Made by a program: the position numbers and the translations under genes
Assembly (NCBI GenBank): GCA_039944855.1
Contig: JBDUXZ010000034.1
Coordinates: 62,001 to 126,000, forward strand
DNA: 64,000 bases
DNA from: Rhodothermales bacterium
GTDB taxonomy: Bacteria > Bacteroidota > Rhodothermia > Rhodothermales > JANQRZ01
Reading direction: 5' to 3'
Part shown: one piece after another, positions 53,993-62,129 of the stretch
Layout of the letters: each line of letters opens with the position of its first letter
Numbering within the stretch: position 1 is the first letter of the stretch
Notes under the pieces: generated by a model
Told to the model about the DNA's origin: nothing
The model's database searches: none
Seen by the model: only the letters and a program-made list of their open reading frames with translations

Positions 53993-54091
53993 CCGTCTCG
54001 GACCGTGGGGGACCGTAGAGCGCTAGGACCCACGGCGCTCCGTGCTTCGCCGTCCCTCTTTCAGCTTCACGCGGCCAGCCCGCGCCTCCGT

Positions 54092-55270
54092 ATGAATCCT
54101 CCCGTCTGCCCCGCGTGTGGTGCCCGTCTCGCCCCCGGCGCCACCCAGTGTGACCTCTGCGGCCACGTCCTCGGCGACGAACAGGTAGCCGAACGGGACC
54201 GGGTCGTGCCCGAGTCCGTGGCCGCCGTGCCAGACGCTCCGGTTGAGGCATCGGAAGAACCCGCTCCCGCGACGCCGACGCCCGCCGCGCCCGTAGCGCC
54301 CGGTGCGGAGGACGCGAGCGGGTCGTTCTGCATCCACTGCGGCGCGAAGAATCCGGGGTACGCCCGCTTCTGCTACAATTGCGGCCAAGCCCTCCACGGT
54401 GCCGAAGCCGCGCCCGTGAGCGGGAGGCCCGACGCCGTGCCCGTCGTGGCGACGACGCCCGTTGTGCCGGCCCCGACGCCTACGGTCCCGGCTGATGCCG
54501 TCGCGGCCACGGGCGAGCGACCGGACTCCGACGCGGGCAAGCGGGCGCTGACGTTGGTGGGGGCCGGTGTGCTCGCCGTGCTCGTGCTGTTCTTCATCAC
54601 CCGGATGAGCCAGAACGATCCGCCGCCGCCGGCTGCGAACCCGGGCGCGGCGCAGACTGCCCCGCAAGCCGTGCCCGACCAACTCTCCGACGACGCCCTC
54701 GCCCGCGCCGCCTCCCTGGAGGAAGAGATCGAAGCGGCGACGAGCGATGAGGAACGGCTCGCAAAGCAGGAAGCCCTCGCGGGGCTCTACACGCAGGAGG
54801 GCGCCTTCTCCCGCGCCGCCGTCGTGCAGGAGGAGATCGCGGAGTCGCTGAAGACCGCCCTCGCGTGGGCCGACGCGGGCTCGCTCTACCTCGCCCACAT
54901 GCTCCGCACGAGCGGGGCCGACCGCGCGACCTACGCCCAACTCGCCGCCGAGGCCTACGAGCAGTCGCTCGCCATCGACTCCACCGACCTCGACGTGAAG
55001 ACGGACCTCGCGACGGCCTACCTCAACGACCAGCAGAACCCCATGCAGGCCGTGGCGACGGTGAAGGAGGTGCTCACGACGGACCCGAACCACGTCCGCG
55101 CCAACTTCAACTACGGGCTGATGCTCGCGCAGATCAACCGGGTCGATCAGGCCATCGAGCAGTTCCAGAAGGTCATCGGGCTGACGGAGCACGACGATCC
55201 GGTGCACCAGCGCGCGGAGCAGGAACTGACGCGGATGCAGTCGGGGCAGGGCGGCACGGCGAGCGGGTAA
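54092..55270 (+). CDS. Double zinc-ribbon membrane protein with TPR domain
   Basis: 392 residues. Two zinc ribbons lie at the N-terminus: CPACGARLAPGATQCDLCG (5-23) and CIHCGAKNPGYARFCYNCG (~80-98), joined by a Pro/Ala-rich linker. After another linker comes one transmembrane segment (ALTLVGAGVLAVLVLFFIT, ~151-170), then an outside Pro-rich linker and TPR-like helices (~215-385; EAYEQSLAIDSTDLDVKTDLATAYLND). The N-terminus would face the cytoplasm. The ATG at 54092 starts right at the first ribbon. It is followed after three bases by modA, so the two may be co-translated. Role unknown; a scaffold or sensor is possible. Confidence 0.82.
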   Translation: MNPPVCPACGARLAPGATQCDLCGHVLGDEQVAERDRVVPESVAAVPDAPVEASEEPAPATPTPAAPVAPGAEDASGSFCIHCGAKNPGYARFCYNCGQALHGAEAAPVSGRPDAVPVVATTPVVPAPTPTVPADAVAATGERPDSDAGKRALTLVGAGVLAVLVLFFITRMSQNDPPPPAANPGAAQTAPQAVPDQLSDDALARAASLEEEIEAATSDEERLAKQEALAGLYTQEGAFSRAAVVQEEIAESLKTALAWADAGSLYLAHMLRTSGADRATYAQLAAEAYEQSLAIDSTDLDVKTDLATAYLNDQQNPMQAVATVKEVLTTDPNHVRANFNYGLMLAQINRVDQAIEQFQKVIGLTEHDDPVHQRAEQELTRMQSGQGGTASG

Positions 55271-55273
55271 GCG

Positions 55274-56092
55274 GTGGCGCGCACCCGGTCCGTCGCCGCC
55301 CGGCAGATTCGCCGCCGGCTCCTCATCTTGGGGTCGCTGCTGCTCGCGCTCTTCGCCCTCCTCTACGCCTCGACGCTGTTCCCGAGCGAGGGGTCGGAAG
55401 AGCTGACGGTCTTCGCCGCCGCCTCGCTCACGGACGTGATGGGCGCGCTCGAAGCCGAGTTCGAAGCGGCCTACCCCGACGTGGACCTCGTCGTCAGCAC
55501 GGGCGCGTCGTCGGTGCTGGCTCGGCAGATCGAGCAGGACGCTCCGGCCGACGTGTTCTTCTCGGCGAGCCCGGTGTGGATGACCTACCTCGCCGAGCGG
55601 GGCCTGCTCCGCTACCCGGCGCGTGACATCGTCAGCAACGGGCTCGTCGTGATCGGGGCGGCGAGCGAGCCGTCACTCGGCGGCCTCGGCGGCCTGCTGC
55701 GGTTCGAGCGGATCGCCCTCGCCGATCCCGAGAGCGTGCCGGCAGGCGAATACGCCCGCGAGGGGCTGGAGCGGGCCGGGCTGTGGGACGCCGTCGCGGA
55801 CCGCGTCGTGCCGACGCTCGACGTGCGCGCGGCCGTGGCGGCGGTGCAGACGGGCGCCGTCCCAGTGGCGATCGTGTACGCCACGGACGTGCGCGGCGCG
55901 GCCGACGTCCGCGTGCTGCTGTCGTGGCCGGAGTCGATCCAGCCTCGGATCCGCTACCTCGTGGCCGTCCCGCGCCGGACGCAGCATGCGAACCGAGCCC
56001 TCGAATTCGTCGAGTTCGTCCAGCAGTCGGAGCGGATCGCGGTGTGGCGGCGGTACGGGTTCGTGCCGCTCGCCGAGCCGGTCCTGCCGTGA
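55274..56092 (+). CDS. modA: Molybdate ABC transporter substrate-binding protein
   Basis: 272 residues with GTG start three bases after the previous stop. A single N-terminal hydrophobic segment (~17-33, RLLILGSLLLALFALLYAS) acts as signal or anchor; no lipobox Cys. The mature part has the ModA pattern: LTVFAAASLTDVMGAL, VSTGASSVLARQIEQDAPADVFFSA, and a late VPVAIVYATDV. ModA captures molybdate or tungstate in the periplasm for the ModB channel. The stop overlaps the modB GTG (GTGA). Confidence 0.9.
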   Translation: MARTRSVAARQIRRRLLILGSLLLALFALLYASTLFPSEGSEELTVFAAASLTDVMGALEAEFEAAYPDVDLVVSTGASSVLARQIEQDAPADVFFSASPVWMTYLAERGLLRYPARDIVSNGLVVIGAASEPSLGGLGGLLRFERIALADPESVPAGEYAREGLERAGLWDAVADRVVPTLDVRAAVAAVQTGAVPVAIVYATDVRGAADVRVLLSWPESIQPRIRYLVAVPRRTQHANRALEFVEFVQQSERIAVWRRYGFVPLAEPVLP

Positions 56093-56733
56093 GCGGAGCG
56101 GAGTGGGAGGCCGTCCTGCTCTCGCTGCGCGTCGCAGCCGTGGCGACGGCCGTGAGCCTGCCCGTCGGCGTGGCGGTGGCGTACGGGCTGGCCCGGCGGC
56201 TCGTGCCCGCGCCGCTCGTCGTCGAAAACCTCGTCCAGCTTCCCCTCGTGCTGCCGCCGGTCGTGACGGGCTACGCCCTCCTCGTGCTGTTCTCCGGAAA
56301 TGTCGCGTTCTCGTGGATCGCGGCTGCGAGCGCGGCGGGCGTGATGGGCTTCCCGCTCCTCGTGCAAACGGCGCGCGTCGCGATCGAAGCCGTGGACCCG
56401 GAGTGGGAAGAGGCGGCGGCCGTCGACGGCGCGACGCGGTGGGGCGCGTTTCTCGGGGTGACGCTGCCGCTCGCGGCGCGGGGCGTTGCCGCCGGGGCCG
56501 CGCTCGCCTTCGCCCGCGCCCTCGGCGAGTTCGGCGCGACGATCGTCGTGGCGGGCAACATTCCGGGGCGGACGCAGACGATCCCGCTCGCGATCTTCTC
56601 CCGGCTGAACCAGGCTGGCGGCGAGGCGGCGGCACTGCGGCTCATCGCCGTCTCCGTCGCGCTCTCGGTGGGGAGCCTGCTCGTGCACGCCGTCCTCACG
56701 CGGCGGCTGCACGGATCAACACGGGGGACATGA
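56089..56733 (+). CDS. modB: Molybdate ABC transporter permease
   Basis: 214 residues with five or six transmembrane segments and the EAA loop of ABC permeases (EEAAAVDGATRWGAFLGVTLPLA, ~104-126). ARALGEFGATIVVAGNIPGRTQTIPLAIF is diagnostic for ModB. The GTG start overlaps the modA stop. No modC ATPase follows: the next gene is a protease with its own promoter, so the energising subunit must be encoded elsewhere. Confidence 0.9.
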   Translation: MSGAEWEAVLLSLRVAAVATAVSLPVGVAVAYGLARRLVPAPLVVENLVQLPLVLPPVVTGYALLVLFSGNVAFSWIAAASAAGVMGFPLLVQTARVAIEAVDPEWEEAAAVDGATRWGAFLGVTLPLAARGVAAGAALAFARALGEFGATIVVAGNIPGRTQTIPLAIFSRLNQAGGEAAALRLIAVSVALSVGSLLVHAVLTRRLHGSTRGT

Positions 56734-56753
56734 TTGCGGCCGTCACGTCGTTG

Positions 56754-56761
56754 TAGTTTGG
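56754..56761 (+). promoter_or_regulatory. Candidate -7 box TAGTTTGG
   Basis: TAnnTTnn box 37 bases before the M16 gene; a TTG at 56734 gives a 17-base spacer, shorter than usual. Confidence 0.45.
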
Positions 56762-56798
56762 GCCTTCTGCTCGCCTCTCTCGTCCGCCACCACTCCCG

Positions 56799-59738
56799 AT
56801 GAATCGACGCCTGCTCGTCCTGCTCGTCTGCACCCTCAGCCTCGCCGCCTGCTCGTCGTCCGAGCGCGCCACGCAGCCCGCCGCGCCCGAACCCGCTGTC
56901 CCCGCGCTCGATCCGGCGTTCCTCGCCGAGCCGCTCGGCCTCGACGCCGACGTGAGGACGGGGACGCTGCCGAACGGACTGACGTATTACGTCCGCCGCA
57001 ACGCCGAGCCGCAGCGCCGCGCCGAACTCCGGCTCGCCATCAATGCGGGCTCGGTGCTCGAAGACGAGGACCAGCGCGGCCTCGCCCACTTCGTCGAGCA
57101 CATGGCCTTCAATGGGACCGAGCGGTTCGAGAAGCAGGAACTCGTGGACTACCTCGAAGGCATCGGGATGCGCTTCGGGCCGGACCTCAACGCGTACACC
57201 TCGTTCGACGAGACGGTCTACCTCCTCCAAGTGCCGACCGACAGCGCCGGCCTGCTCGACACGGGCTTCGACGTGCTGAAGGAGTGGGCGTCGGCGATCA
57301 CGTTCGAGGACGAGGAGATCGACAAAGAGCGCGGCGTCGTGCTCGAGGAGTGGCGGCTCGGGCGCGGCGCTCAGGCACGCATCAACGACGAGCAGCTCCC
57401 GGTCCTCCTCGGCGGCTCGCGCTACGCCGAGCGCCTCCCGATTGGCGATCCCGACGTGCTCCGCAACGCGCCGTACGAGACGCTGCGGCGGTTTTACGAG
57501 ACGTGGTACCGCCCCGACCTCATGGCCGTCGTCGCCGTCGGTGACTTCGACCCCGACGCCGTCGAGCAGACGATCCGCGCGACGTTCGGTGGGCTCACGA
57601 ACCCGCCGGCCCCAACGCCGCGTCCGGCGTTCGACGTGCCCGGCCACGACGAGACCCGCTTCGTGATCTCCACCGACCCGGAGCTTTCGACGACGAGCGC
57701 GGCGGTGTATTACAAAGAACCCGCCGACCGGAGCGGCGACGTGGCGTCGTTCCGCCGCCGGCTCATGGACCGGCTCTACAACCGGATGCTCAACAGCCGG
57801 CTCTACGAGCTGACGCAGCGGCCCGACGCTCCGTATCTCGGCGCGTTCACGGGGAAATTCGGCTTCGCCCGACCGAGCGAGTTCTACGTGATGCAGGCTG
57901 TCGTGAGCGATGGCGGCGTGCCGGCCGGGCTCGAAGCCCTGCTGACGGAGGCGGCGCGCGTCGAGCGCCACGGCTTCACCGCGTCGGAGCTCGCGCGGAC
58001 GAAGGCCGACGTGCTGCGCGAGTACGAAGTCGCGTTCAACGAGCGGACGACGACGGAGTCGCGCGCGTTCGCGGGGGAGTACGTCGACCTCTTCCTCGAA
58101 GGCGTGCCCGCGCCGGGCATCGCCCGCGAGTACGCCCTCGTCCAAGCCCTCCTCCCGTCGATCTCGCTGGCGGACCTCGACACGCTCGCCGATGAGGTGG
58201 TGGGGGAGGAGAACCGCGTGGTGACCGTCAGCGCGCCGGACAAAGAGGGCGTCGCCGTGCCGACGGAGGCCGACCTTCGGGCCGTGTTCGCGGCGGTCGG
58301 AACCAAAGATATCGAGCCATACGAAGACGCCGTCTCGGCCGAGCCGCTCGTGGCGAGCCCGCCGGCGCCCGGCGTCATCGAGTCCGTGTCTCGCTACGAA
58401 GACGAGACGGGCGTGACGGAATGGACACTCGAAAACGGCGTCCGCGTCGTGCTCAAACCGACGGACTTCAAGAACGACGAGGTGCTGTTTTCCGCGTTCA
58501 GCCCTGGCGGCACGTCGCTCGCGGCAGACGGCGCGTTCCGTTCGGCGCAGCAGGCGTCGGCCGTCGTGAGCCTCGGCGGCGTCGGTGCCTTCAGCGCGGT
58601 CGACCTCGACAAGAAGCTCGCCGGGCAGGCCGTTCGCGTGCAGCCGTACGTCGACGAGCGCGAGGAGGGGCTCGTCGGCAGCGCATCGCCGGAGGATCTG
58701 GAGACGCTGTTCCAACTCGTCCACCTCTACTTCACCGCGCCGCGCGAGGATGCCGATGCGTTCGACGCCTTTCGGCAGCGGATCGCGGGCGTGCTCCAGA
58801 ACCGGAGCGCCCGGCCCGAGGCCGCGTTCTCGGACACGTTGCAGGTGACGCTCGCGCAGTACCACCCGCGCCGCGCGCCGTTCACGCTCGCCACGATCCC
58901 CGAACTCGAACTCGACGAAGCCCTCGCCTTCTACCGCGATCGTTTCCGCGACGCGAGCGACTTCACGTTCGTCTTCGTCGGCGCGTTCGAGCCCGATTCG
59001 CTCGAACCGCTCGTGCGGCAGTACCTCGCCACGCTCCCGGCGACGGGGCGCGTGGAGGCCCCGCGCGACCTCGGCGTGCGCGCGCCGGAGGGCGTCGTTA
59101 CGAAGACGGTCCGCCGAGGGATCGAGCCGAAGGCCCGCGTCCAACTCGTGTTCAGCGGCACGCTCGACGCCCGCGTTGACACGCTCGCCTACGCCGACAG
59201 CGTGCTCATCAACGATGCGTGGGTGCCCGTGGCGGACTCGATCTACGCCGCCCGCCACGCCGCCGCGCGGGGCGAGCGCTACCTCCTCGGCGCGCTCGCC
59301 GACGCCCTCGCGATCCGTCTCCGGGAGAGCCTGCGCGAAGACCTCGGCGGCGTCTACGGCGTCGGCGTGAACGCGAACGTGGACCGAATGCAGGGCACGT
59401 ACACGATCTCCATCGGCTTCGGCAGCGACCCCGGTCGTGTCGACGAGCTGACGGCGGCCGTCTTCGAGGAGATCGAGCGGTTCAAGCAGGACGGGCCGGA
59501 CGACGCGCTGCAGAAGGTGAAAGAGGGCGACCGCCGCGCGCAGGAGCTCGCGCTCCGCGAGAACGGCACGTGGCTCGGCGCGCTCGGTGCCGCCTACCGC
59601 TACGACGAAGCCCCGACGGACTACCTCGACAAGTCGGACCTCATCGACGCGCTGAGCTACGGTGCCCTCCGCGGGGCCGCGCAGTTCTACCTCGACGAGA
59701 GTCGCTACGTGCAGGTCGTGCTGCTGCCGGAGGAGTAG
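56799..59738 (+). CDS. M16-family zinc protease lipoprotein
   Basis: 979 residues, lipoprotein signal ending LSLAAC (Cys18). Two M16 repeats: the first has the inverted zinc motif H97-FVE-H101 (HFVEHMAFNGT) with a downstream EERG-type Glu in DKERGVVLEEW (~170-180); the second, from ~540 (TLENGVRVVLKPTDFKNDEVLF), lacks HxxEH, as expected for the structural half. Full-length two-halved enzymes such as pitrilysin degrade peptides in the periplasm. The arrangement LPNGLTYYVRRN near the start is the family hallmark. It follows modB without overlap and has its own candidate promoter. Confidence 0.9.
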   Translation: MNRRLLVLLVCTLSLAACSSSERATQPAAPEPAVPALDPAFLAEPLGLDADVRTGTLPNGLTYYVRRNAEPQRRAELRLAINAGSVLEDEDQRGLAHFVEHMAFNGTERFEKQELVDYLEGIGMRFGPDLNAYTSFDETVYLLQVPTDSAGLLDTGFDVLKEWASAITFEDEEIDKERGVVLEEWRLGRGAQARINDEQLPVLLGGSRYAERLPIGDPDVLRNAPYETLRRFYETWYRPDLMAVVAVGDFDPDAVEQTIRATFGGLTNPPAPTPRPAFDVPGHDETRFVISTDPELSTTSAAVYYKEPADRSGDVASFRRRLMDRLYNRMLNSRLYELTQRPDAPYLGAFTGKFGFARPSEFYVMQAVVSDGGVPAGLEALLTEAARVERHGFTASELARTKADVLREYEVAFNERTTTESRAFAGEYVDLFLEGVPAPGIAREYALVQALLPSISLADLDTLADEVVGEENRVVTVSAPDKEGVAVPTEADLRAVFAAVGTKDIEPYEDAVSAEPLVASPPAPGVIESVSRYEDETGVTEWTLENGVRVVLKPTDFKNDEVLFSAFSPGGTSLAADGAFRSAQQASAVVSLGGVGAFSAVDLDKKLAGQAVRVQPYVDEREEGLVGSASPEDLETLFQLVHLYFTAPREDADAFDAFRQRIAGVLQNRSARPEAAFSDTLQVTLAQYHPRRAPFTLATIPELELDEALAFYRDRFRDASDFTFVFVGAFEPDSLEPLVRQYLATLPATGRVEAPRDLGVRAPEGVVTKTVRRGIEPKARVQLVFSGTLDARVDTLAYADSVLINDAWVPVADSIYAARHAAARGERYLLGALADALAIRLRESLREDLGGVYGVGVNANVDRMQGTYTISIGFGSDPGRVDELTAAVFEEIERFKQDGPDDALQKVKEGDRRAQELALRENGTWLGALGAAYRYDEAPTDYLDKSDLIDALSYGALRGAAQFYLDESRYVQVVLLPEE

Positions 59739-59760
59739 GGAGGATGTGAGCCGACCGGCG

Positions 59761-59768
59761 TAGCTTTC
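59761..59768 (+). promoter_or_regulatory. Candidate -7 box TAGCTTTC
   Basis: TAnnTTnn box 28 bases before the first TPM gene, just after the M16 stop. Confidence 0.4.
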
Positions 59769-59796
59769 TATTCCTCGTCTTCAACCGCTCGATCCC

Positions 59797-60456
59797 ATGT
59801 CTGCCATCCTCAGCGAGTCCGACCTCGAACGCATCCGCCTCGCCGTGGGCGAGGCCGAGCAGCGCACGGCGGGTGAGATCGTCCCGTACATCGTCGAGCA
59901 GAGCGGGAGCTACGAGGTGGCCGTGTGGCGCGGGGCGTCGTGCGCGGCCCTCCTCACGATGGCCGTGGCCGTGCTGACGCTCCAGTTCTACGCCGGCTGG
60001 GGCTTCGGCTGGCTCTTCACGAGCTGGGGGATGGCGCTGCTCGTCTCCGTCGCCGGCGTCGCCGGGGCACTGGGGGCGGCGTTCATCACGCCGCTCAAGC
60101 GGCTGCTCATCGGGCCGGAGCTGATGGCGCGGAAGGTCCACCGCCGCGCCTCGCTCGCGTTCCTCGAAGAGGAGGTGTTCCACACCCGCGACCGGACCGG
60201 CATCCTCCTGTTCGTGTCCCTCTTCGAGCACCGGATCGAGGTCCTCGGCGATACGGGCATCAGCGAGCAGGTGACGGAGGACGAGTGGATCGACATCGTC
60301 GACACGGTTCGGCGCGGCATCCGGCAGGACCACTTCGCCGACGGGCTCGTCGAGGCCATCGGGATGTGCGGCGCCCTGCTCGAACGGAAAGGCGTCGCTG
60401 TTCGGCCGGACGACACGGACGAACTCCCCGACAACGTCCGGCTGCGGAAGGAGTAG
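59797..60456 (+). CDS. TPM-domain membrane protein 1
   Basis: 219 residues without signal peptide. SESDLERIRLAVGEAEQRTAGEIVPYIVE is the opening of the TPM (TLP18.3/Psb32/MOLO-1) phosphatase-like domain; the fold resumes in HTRDRTGILLFVSLFEHRIEVLGDTGI (~128-155) and continues to ~210. Two hydrophobic segments (~48-66, ~72-96) are inserted in the domain. TPM proteins are found in membranes and are often beside LemA; LemA is not present here. A second TPM gene follows. Precise role unknown. Confidence 0.8.
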   Translation: MSAILSESDLERIRLAVGEAEQRTAGEIVPYIVEQSGSYEVAVWRGASCAALLTMAVAVLTLQFYAGWGFGWLFTSWGMALLVSVAGVAGALGAAFITPLKRLLIGPELMARKVHRRASLAFLEEEVFHTRDRTGILLFVSLFEHRIEVLGDTGISEQVTEDEWIDIVDTVRRGIRQDHFADGLVEAIGMCGALLERKGVAVRPDDTDELPDNVRLRKE

Positions 60457-60500
60457 GCCGGAGATTGCGGTGTTGGGGGCGTAAATACGCTACGTTCCAA

Positions 60501-60508
60501 TATCTTGG
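60501..60508 (+). promoter_or_regulatory. Candidate -7 box TATCTTGG
   Basis: TAnnTTnn box 30 bases before the second TPM gene, so that gene probably has its own promoter. Confidence 0.45.
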
Positions 60509-60538
60509 CGGCTCCTCCTCCGCCCTCCAACTTCTTCG

Positions 60539-61495
60539 ATGCTGCGCCGCTGCCTCCCCATCCTGCTCGCCGGATTGCTCGCGCTCACCGCGCACGCGCA
60601 GCCAGCGGTGCCCGCGCTGACCGGCCGCGTCGTGGACCGCGCCGACGTGCTCTCGCCCGGCACCGAGCGAGCGCTCACGGACCTTTTCGCCGAGCACGAG
60701 CGGGCGACGAGCAACCAGGTCGTCGTGCTGACGGTGCCGTCGCTGGAGGGCGACACCGTGGAGGGCTTCGCGGTGCGCGTGTTCGCTGACTGGGGGCTCG
60801 GACAGGCCGACCGCGACAACGGCGTCCTCCTCCTCATCGCCCGTGACGACCGCGAGATGCGGATCGAGGTGGGCTTCGGGCTCGAGGGCGCGCTGACCGA
60901 CGCGCAGGCGGGCCGCATCATCCGCAGCGAGTTCCTACCCGCCTTCCGCAACGGCGACTACGATGGCGGCACGCTCGCCGGGGCGTCGGCCGTCGTTGGG
61001 ACGATCGAGGGGACCTACGAGCCGGCCGACACGGACATCGGCGACGAGGTGCCCTGGCCGGTCCGCTGGGGCTTCGGCCTGTTCTTCGGCGGGATGCCGC
61101 TGCTCGCCTTCGCACCGACCTTCTTCCTCGCCGGGCGGTGGGGCGGCCTCGTCTTTATCGGCGTGTTCGTCGTGGTCGGCGGCGGCTTCCTGCTCTTCTC
61201 GCTGTGGGGCGCGCTGTACGTGCTCGTCGGCTACGTTAGCGCGATCCTCGTCGGCGAGTGGCGGTTCCGGCAGCTCGCCGACTGGAAGAAGACCCGCGCG
61301 AAGGTGCGTAAGGCCCTCGATGAGAATAAGGGGCGACGGGTGAAGGTCGACCTCGGCGGGTTCACCTACACGGCGGGCGGCATCACGCAGGGCGGCGGCT
61401 CGTCGGGTAGTGGGGGCGGCTTCAGCAGCGGGGGAAGCAGCTTCAGCGGCGGCGGTGGCTCGTCCGGCGGCGGCGGCGCGTCGGGGAGCTGGTAA
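60539..61495 (+). CDS. TPM-domain protein 2 (YgcG family)
   Basis: 318 residues: signal peptide (MLRRCLPILLAGLLALTAHAQ), periplasmic TPM domain (~27-160; LTGRVVDRADVLSPGTERALTDLF, DRDNGVLLLIARDDREMRIEVGFGLEGALTD split by strands). Three hydrophobic segments follow (~178-198, ~203-222, ~224-241), then a Gly/Ser-rich tail ending GGGGASGSW typical of YgcG proteins. The family is linked to membrane protein quality control and often partners with LemA. Together with the preceding TPM gene it may form a membrane complex. It ends 16 bases from the convergent VOC gene. Confidence 0.85.
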   Translation: MLRRCLPILLAGLLALTAHAQPAVPALTGRVVDRADVLSPGTERALTDLFAEHERATSNQVVVLTVPSLEGDTVEGFAVRVFADWGLGQADRDNGVLLLIARDDREMRIEVGFGLEGALTDAQAGRIIRSEFLPAFRNGDYDGGTLAGASAVVGTIEGTYEPADTDIGDEVPWPVRWGFGLFFGGMPLLAFAPTFFLAGRWGGLVFIGVFVVVGGGFLLFSLWGALYVLVGYVSAILVGEWRFRQLADWKKTRAKVRKALDENKGRRVKVDLGGFTYTAGGITQGGGSSGSGGGFSSGGSSFSGGGGSSGGGGASGSW

Positions 61496-61511
61496 GCCGA
61501 GCGGCTTCGCC

Positions 61512-61961
61512 TCAGCAGGTGCCGAGCGGTTCGACGCGGAGCCGGATCCCGTCGGGATCGTCGAGCGAGAGGGAGCCGTCGGCGAGGTCGTAGGGGACGT
61601 CGTGGGCGTCGAGGCGGCTGCGGAGCGCCTGCCACGAGCGGCGCGGGAGGCGGAAGCCGAGCCGGTTGACCCCGCTCTGCGGCACGGTCCCGGTCACGGC
61701 CGGAGCCTCGACGAGCTCGATCACGTCGAGCCCTTCGGCGTCGATGAGCACGGCGCGGAGCCGGTCGAAGTGGAGCGGGTGCCGCTCGACGGTCCGCAGC
61801 GAGAGGCCGAGGAGGCCGGAGTAGAACCCGAGCGCTTCTTCGAACCGCGCCGTCGTGACACAGACGTGGCCGAGCCAGATCGTCGACGACGGGTTTTTGA
61901 GGGCCCGTTCGAGGACGCGGTGGGGTGTGGACGGCGACGGTTCGGTGGCGAGATGAGCCAT
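61512..61961 (-). CDS. VOC-superfamily (glyoxalase-like) protein
   Basis: 149 residues with one vicinal-oxygen-chelate domain: WLGHVCVTTARFEEALGFYSGLLGLSL (~30-55) is the first beta-alpha-beta half, and a second half ends in SLDDPDGIRLRVEP. Candidate metal ligands are His32 and a C-terminal Glu. The reaction (glyoxalase, dioxygenase or other) cannot be assigned. The ATG at 61961 is used because the longer frame is Arg-rich. A ~36-residue N-terminal extension remains upstream of the domain. Confidence 0.75.
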   Translation of the reverse strand: MAHLATEPSPSTPHRVLERALKNPSSTIWLGHVCVTTARFEEALGFYSGLLGLSLRTVERHPLHFDRLRAVLIDAEGLDVIELVEAPAVTGTVPQSGVNRLGFRLPRRSWQALRSRLDAHDVPYDLADGSLSLDDPDGIRLRVEPLGTC

Positions 61962-62129
61962 GAGGCGTAGTGCGGCTGCGGATGGTCGGGGGGAGTCGGA
62001 CACCCGATGGCAGAGTCTATGCCACGGCAGCGAGGCCCCTTTCATCTCCGTGCGGCGTAACGGCCGCACCCCGCCGATATCCGCAAAACGACGGCTAGGC
62101 CGAGCGCCGCCCGCTCGAACGGCGCTCCC

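Noticed and set aside
53541-54251. A minus-strand frame covering the HU gene
   Set aside because: HU on the plus strand has all family motifs; the opposing frame is an Arg/Pro-rich shadow.
56271-59258. A 995-codon open frame on the minus strand opposite the M16 protease gene
   Set aside because: It is antisense to a gene with clear motifs, its translation is rich in Arg/His/Glu with no recognisable domain, and long antisense frames are expected when third positions are mostly G or C.
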